Positions 62,597 through 64,000 of a stretch of 64,000 nt of DNA are shown piece by piece. Source of the stretch: Chitinophagaceae bacterium (GTDB taxonomy: Bacteria > Bacteroidota > Bacteroidia > Chitinophagales > Chitinophagaceae); the NCBI GenBank assembly GCA_016699815.1, contig CP065012.1, positions 1,488,001 through 1,552,000 on the forward strand, read 5' to 3'. Position 1 is the stretch's first letter. Each line of letters starts with the position of its first letter. Below the pieces are notes generated by a model. The model was not told where the DNA came from, did not search any database, and saw only the letters and a list, made by a program, of their open reading frames with translations. The translations under genes and the position numbers were made by a program.

Positions 62597-63352
62597 TTAA
62601 ATATTTAAACCGCCGCATACGCTGATGGTTTGGCCGGTAATATAACTGCTTAAATTACTGGCAAGAAATAGGGAAACATTGGCAATATCTTCTGTGGAGG
62701 CAAAACGGCCAAGGGGAATACCTGCTTTGTATTTTTCTGCGCCTTCGCCGTCTTTTAAGTAAGCCGTCATGTCGGTTTCTACAAAACCCGGGGCAATAGC
62801 ATTGCAGCGTATGTTTCGGCTGCCAAGTTCTTTGGCCACACTTTTTGTAAACCCTATAATGCCTGCCTTGCTGGCTGCATAGCTGCTTTGGCCGGCATTA
62901 CCCATTTCGCCAATTACCGAACTCATATTAATAATGGAACCCGACTTTGCTTTCATCATTACTTTTATTACCTGCTTTGTCATATTAAAAACACTGTTCA
63001 GGTTCACTTGTATTACATCGTTCCATTGCTCCAGGCTCATGCGTAATAATAGATTATCTTTAGAAATACCGGCATTATTTACACAAATATCTACGGAGCC
63101 AAATTCTTTTATTACATCGTTTACAAAAATTTCACACTGGGTAAAATCGCCTGCATTACTTTTATATGCTTTTGCTTTTATGCCTAAGCCTTTCAGCTTT
63201 GTTTCAAGGGCCGTTGCTTTTTCGGCGCTGCTATCACTCACATACGAAAAAGCCACATTGGCGCCATTTTCGGCAAAAAGAATGGCAATAGCTTCTCCAA
63301 TGCCCCTTGCAGCGCCAGTTACAATTGCCGTTTTTCCCTGTAATAATTTCAT
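62597..63352 (-). CDS. fabG: 3-oxoacyl-[acyl-carrier-protein] reductase
   Basis: This NADPH-dependent SDR reduces beta-ketoacyl-ACP in fatty-acid elongation. The 251-residue product starts at the ATG at 63352 (MKLLQGKTAIVTG). The cofactor motif TGAARGIGEA is at 12-21, NNAG is at 92-95, and the catalytic Ser145 (INMSSV), Tyr158 and Lys162 (YAASK) are all in place. GFVETDMTAYL follows, and the end GQTISVCGGLNI is typical. It stands apart from other fab genes. Confidence 0.93.
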   Translation of the reverse strand: MKLLQGKTAIVTGAARGIGEAIAILFAENGANVAFSYVSDSSAEKATALETKLKGLGIKAKAYKSNAGDFTQCEIFVNDVIKEFGSVDICVNNAGISKDNLLLRMSLEQWNDVIQVNLNSVFNMTKQVIKVMMKAKSGSIINMSSVIGEMGNAGQSSYAASKAGIIGFTKSVAKELGSRNIRCNAIAPGFVETDMTAYLKDGEGAEKYKAGIPLGRFASTEDIANVSLFLASNLSSYITGQTISVCGGLNI

Positions 63353-63373
63353 AAACCCTGGTTTTATAGGCAA

Positions 63374-63381
63374 CAAAAATA
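63374..63381 (-). promoter_or_regulatory. Promoter -7 element (TATTTTTG) for fabG
   Basis: This is an exact TAnnTTTG match on the minus strand, 21 bases upstream of the ATG at 63352. It supports that start over an upstream one at 63376. Confidence 0.55.
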
Positions 63382-63461
63382 GCTGTTTCTGTTGTTTCTT
63401 GATCTATGTCAATGATAAACACGGGATAAAGGGCGAATTTTGTGTTATAAAATTTAAAAAT

Positions 63462-63995
63462 ATGTCAATAGTAAAATGGACCTTAGACCCGGCGCACAGC
63501 GAATTGAGTTTTAAAATAAGGCACATGATGATTGCCAATGTGCAGGGTTTATATAAAAATTTTATCGCTTCTATTGAAGCAAATGGAGATGAATTTAACC
63601 AAGCTAAAGTAAGCGCTTCTGTAGATGTGGGTTCTATCTTTACCAATAATGCCGACAGGGATACCCATTTAAAATCGGCCGATTTTTTTGATGCTGCTAG
63701 TTTTCCGCAAATGGTTTTTGAAGCGTTACAATTTGAGCAAAAGAGTTCAGGTAATTATACCCTTGCCGGCAACTTAACTATAAAAAATATTACAAAGTCC
63801 ATTACTCTTGATGTGGAATGTGGTGGTATTTTAAAAGATCCTTACGGAAATATAAAAGCCGGCTTTTCATTTACCGGAAAACTAAACCGTAAAGACTGGG
63901 GCTTAAACTGGAATGCAACCCTTGAATCCGGTGCTGTGCTGGTGAGCGATGAAGTAAGGCTTATGGGTGACCTGCAATTTGTAAAATCACAATAA
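63462..63995 (+). CDS. YceI-family lipid-binding protein
   Basis: The 177-residue lipocalin-like barrel has the family opening WTLDPAHSELSFKIRHMM. It continues with ADFFDAASFPQMVFEAL, LAGNLTIKNITKSITLDV and LNRKDWGLNWNA. There is no signal peptide, so it is cytoplasmic here, unlike E. coli YceI. It probably binds isoprenoid or amide lipids. The start is the ATG at 63462, although the frame stays open far upstream (antisense to fabG). Confidence 0.92.
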   Translation: MSIVKWTLDPAHSELSFKIRHMMIANVQGLYKNFIASIEANGDEFNQAKVSASVDVGSIFTNNADRDTHLKSADFFDAASFPQMVFEALQFEQKSSGNYTLAGNLTIKNITKSITLDVECGGILKDPYGNIKAGFSFTGKLNRKDWGLNWNATLESGAVLVSDEVRLMGDLQFVKSQ

Positions 63996-64000
63996 AAGAA

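Noticed and set aside
1..64000. CRISPR arrays, insertion sequences, prophage, toxin-antitoxin or defence islands
   Set aside because: No spaced direct repeats, transposase, integrase or phage structural motifs, and no recognisable defence genes were found on either strand.

Overview
The window looks like a chromosomal segment of a Bacteroidota bacterium, most likely in or near the family Chitinophagaceae. This is inferred from A+T-rich DNA, promoters of the TAnnTTTG type with few Shine-Dalgarno sites, type IX secretion (T9SS) cargo tails, DUF4920 and DUF2480 proteins, a MetH split before the pterin domain, and the coaX / outer-membrane protein / lptC gene order. No rRNA, insertion sequence, prophage or CRISPR array was seen. 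There is one tRNA (Asn, GTT anticodon).

Layout. 0-11.5 kb: the end of a frameshifted acyltransferase-like membrane gene, tRNA-Asn, a T9SS-targeted esterase, metF plus a Rieske protein, lptB, a GH3-family protein, a NarL/LiaS-type two-component pair, a decayed carboxymuconolactone-decarboxylase-like gene and an orphan 2-oxoacid:ferredoxin oxidoreductase beta subunit. 11.5-23.3 kb, mostly minus strand: a nuclease/phosphatase, arsR-arsM, ctlX, a decayed cytochrome c lipoprotein, mnmG, ybeY, feoA, nadD, chrA and nadA. 23.3-23.8 kb: a 575-base gene-free A+T-rich stretch with several DnaA-box-like sites. Two parS-like palindromes lie between mnmG and ybeY, so 19.5-23.8 kb is a candidate replication-origin region. 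23.8-30.4 kb: a PpiD-like chaperone, DUF2480, corA, asnS and meaB. 30.5-34.9 kb: a surface-glycan cluster of four glycosyltransferases and a methyltransferase. 35-42.3 kb: LON-domain protein, coaX, an outer-membrane protein and lptC in a tightly overlapping operon, then OsmC, a SurA-like chaperone and a thioredoxin-fold lipid/redox-type protein. 42.4-50.8 kb: rlmD, two rhomboids (the second lacking its catalytic residues), small envelope proteins, a tail-less SSB, deoD and glycosyltransferases. 50.9-64 kb: an inositol-monophosphatase family gene, thiL, an S41 peptidase, an RmlD-like reductase, an omega-amidase, a large lamin-tail T9SS protein, xth, the pterin/B12/activation part of metH, fabG and a YceI protein.

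How the genes fit together. Most are housekeeping: one-carbon and methionine metabolism (metF, metH), NAD and CoA synthesis (nadA, nadD, coaX), envelope assembly (lptB, lptC, two parvulin chaperones, beta-barrels), RNA modification (mnmG, rlmD, ybeY) and metal or toxic-oxyanion handling (arsR, arsM, chrA, corA, feoA). 

The main observations beyond routine annotation are these. (1) A recurrent promoter arrangement, TAnnTTTG then exactly four bases then the start codon, occurs at five genes and implies leaderless mRNAs; it also fixes their start codons. (2) A duplicated 14-bp perfect palindrome lies at and inside arsR. (3) The candidate oriC/parS region. (4) Three genes caught in decay. (5) A tandem rhomboid pair whose second member looks proteolytically dead. 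No wholly new multi-gene system is convincingly visible.
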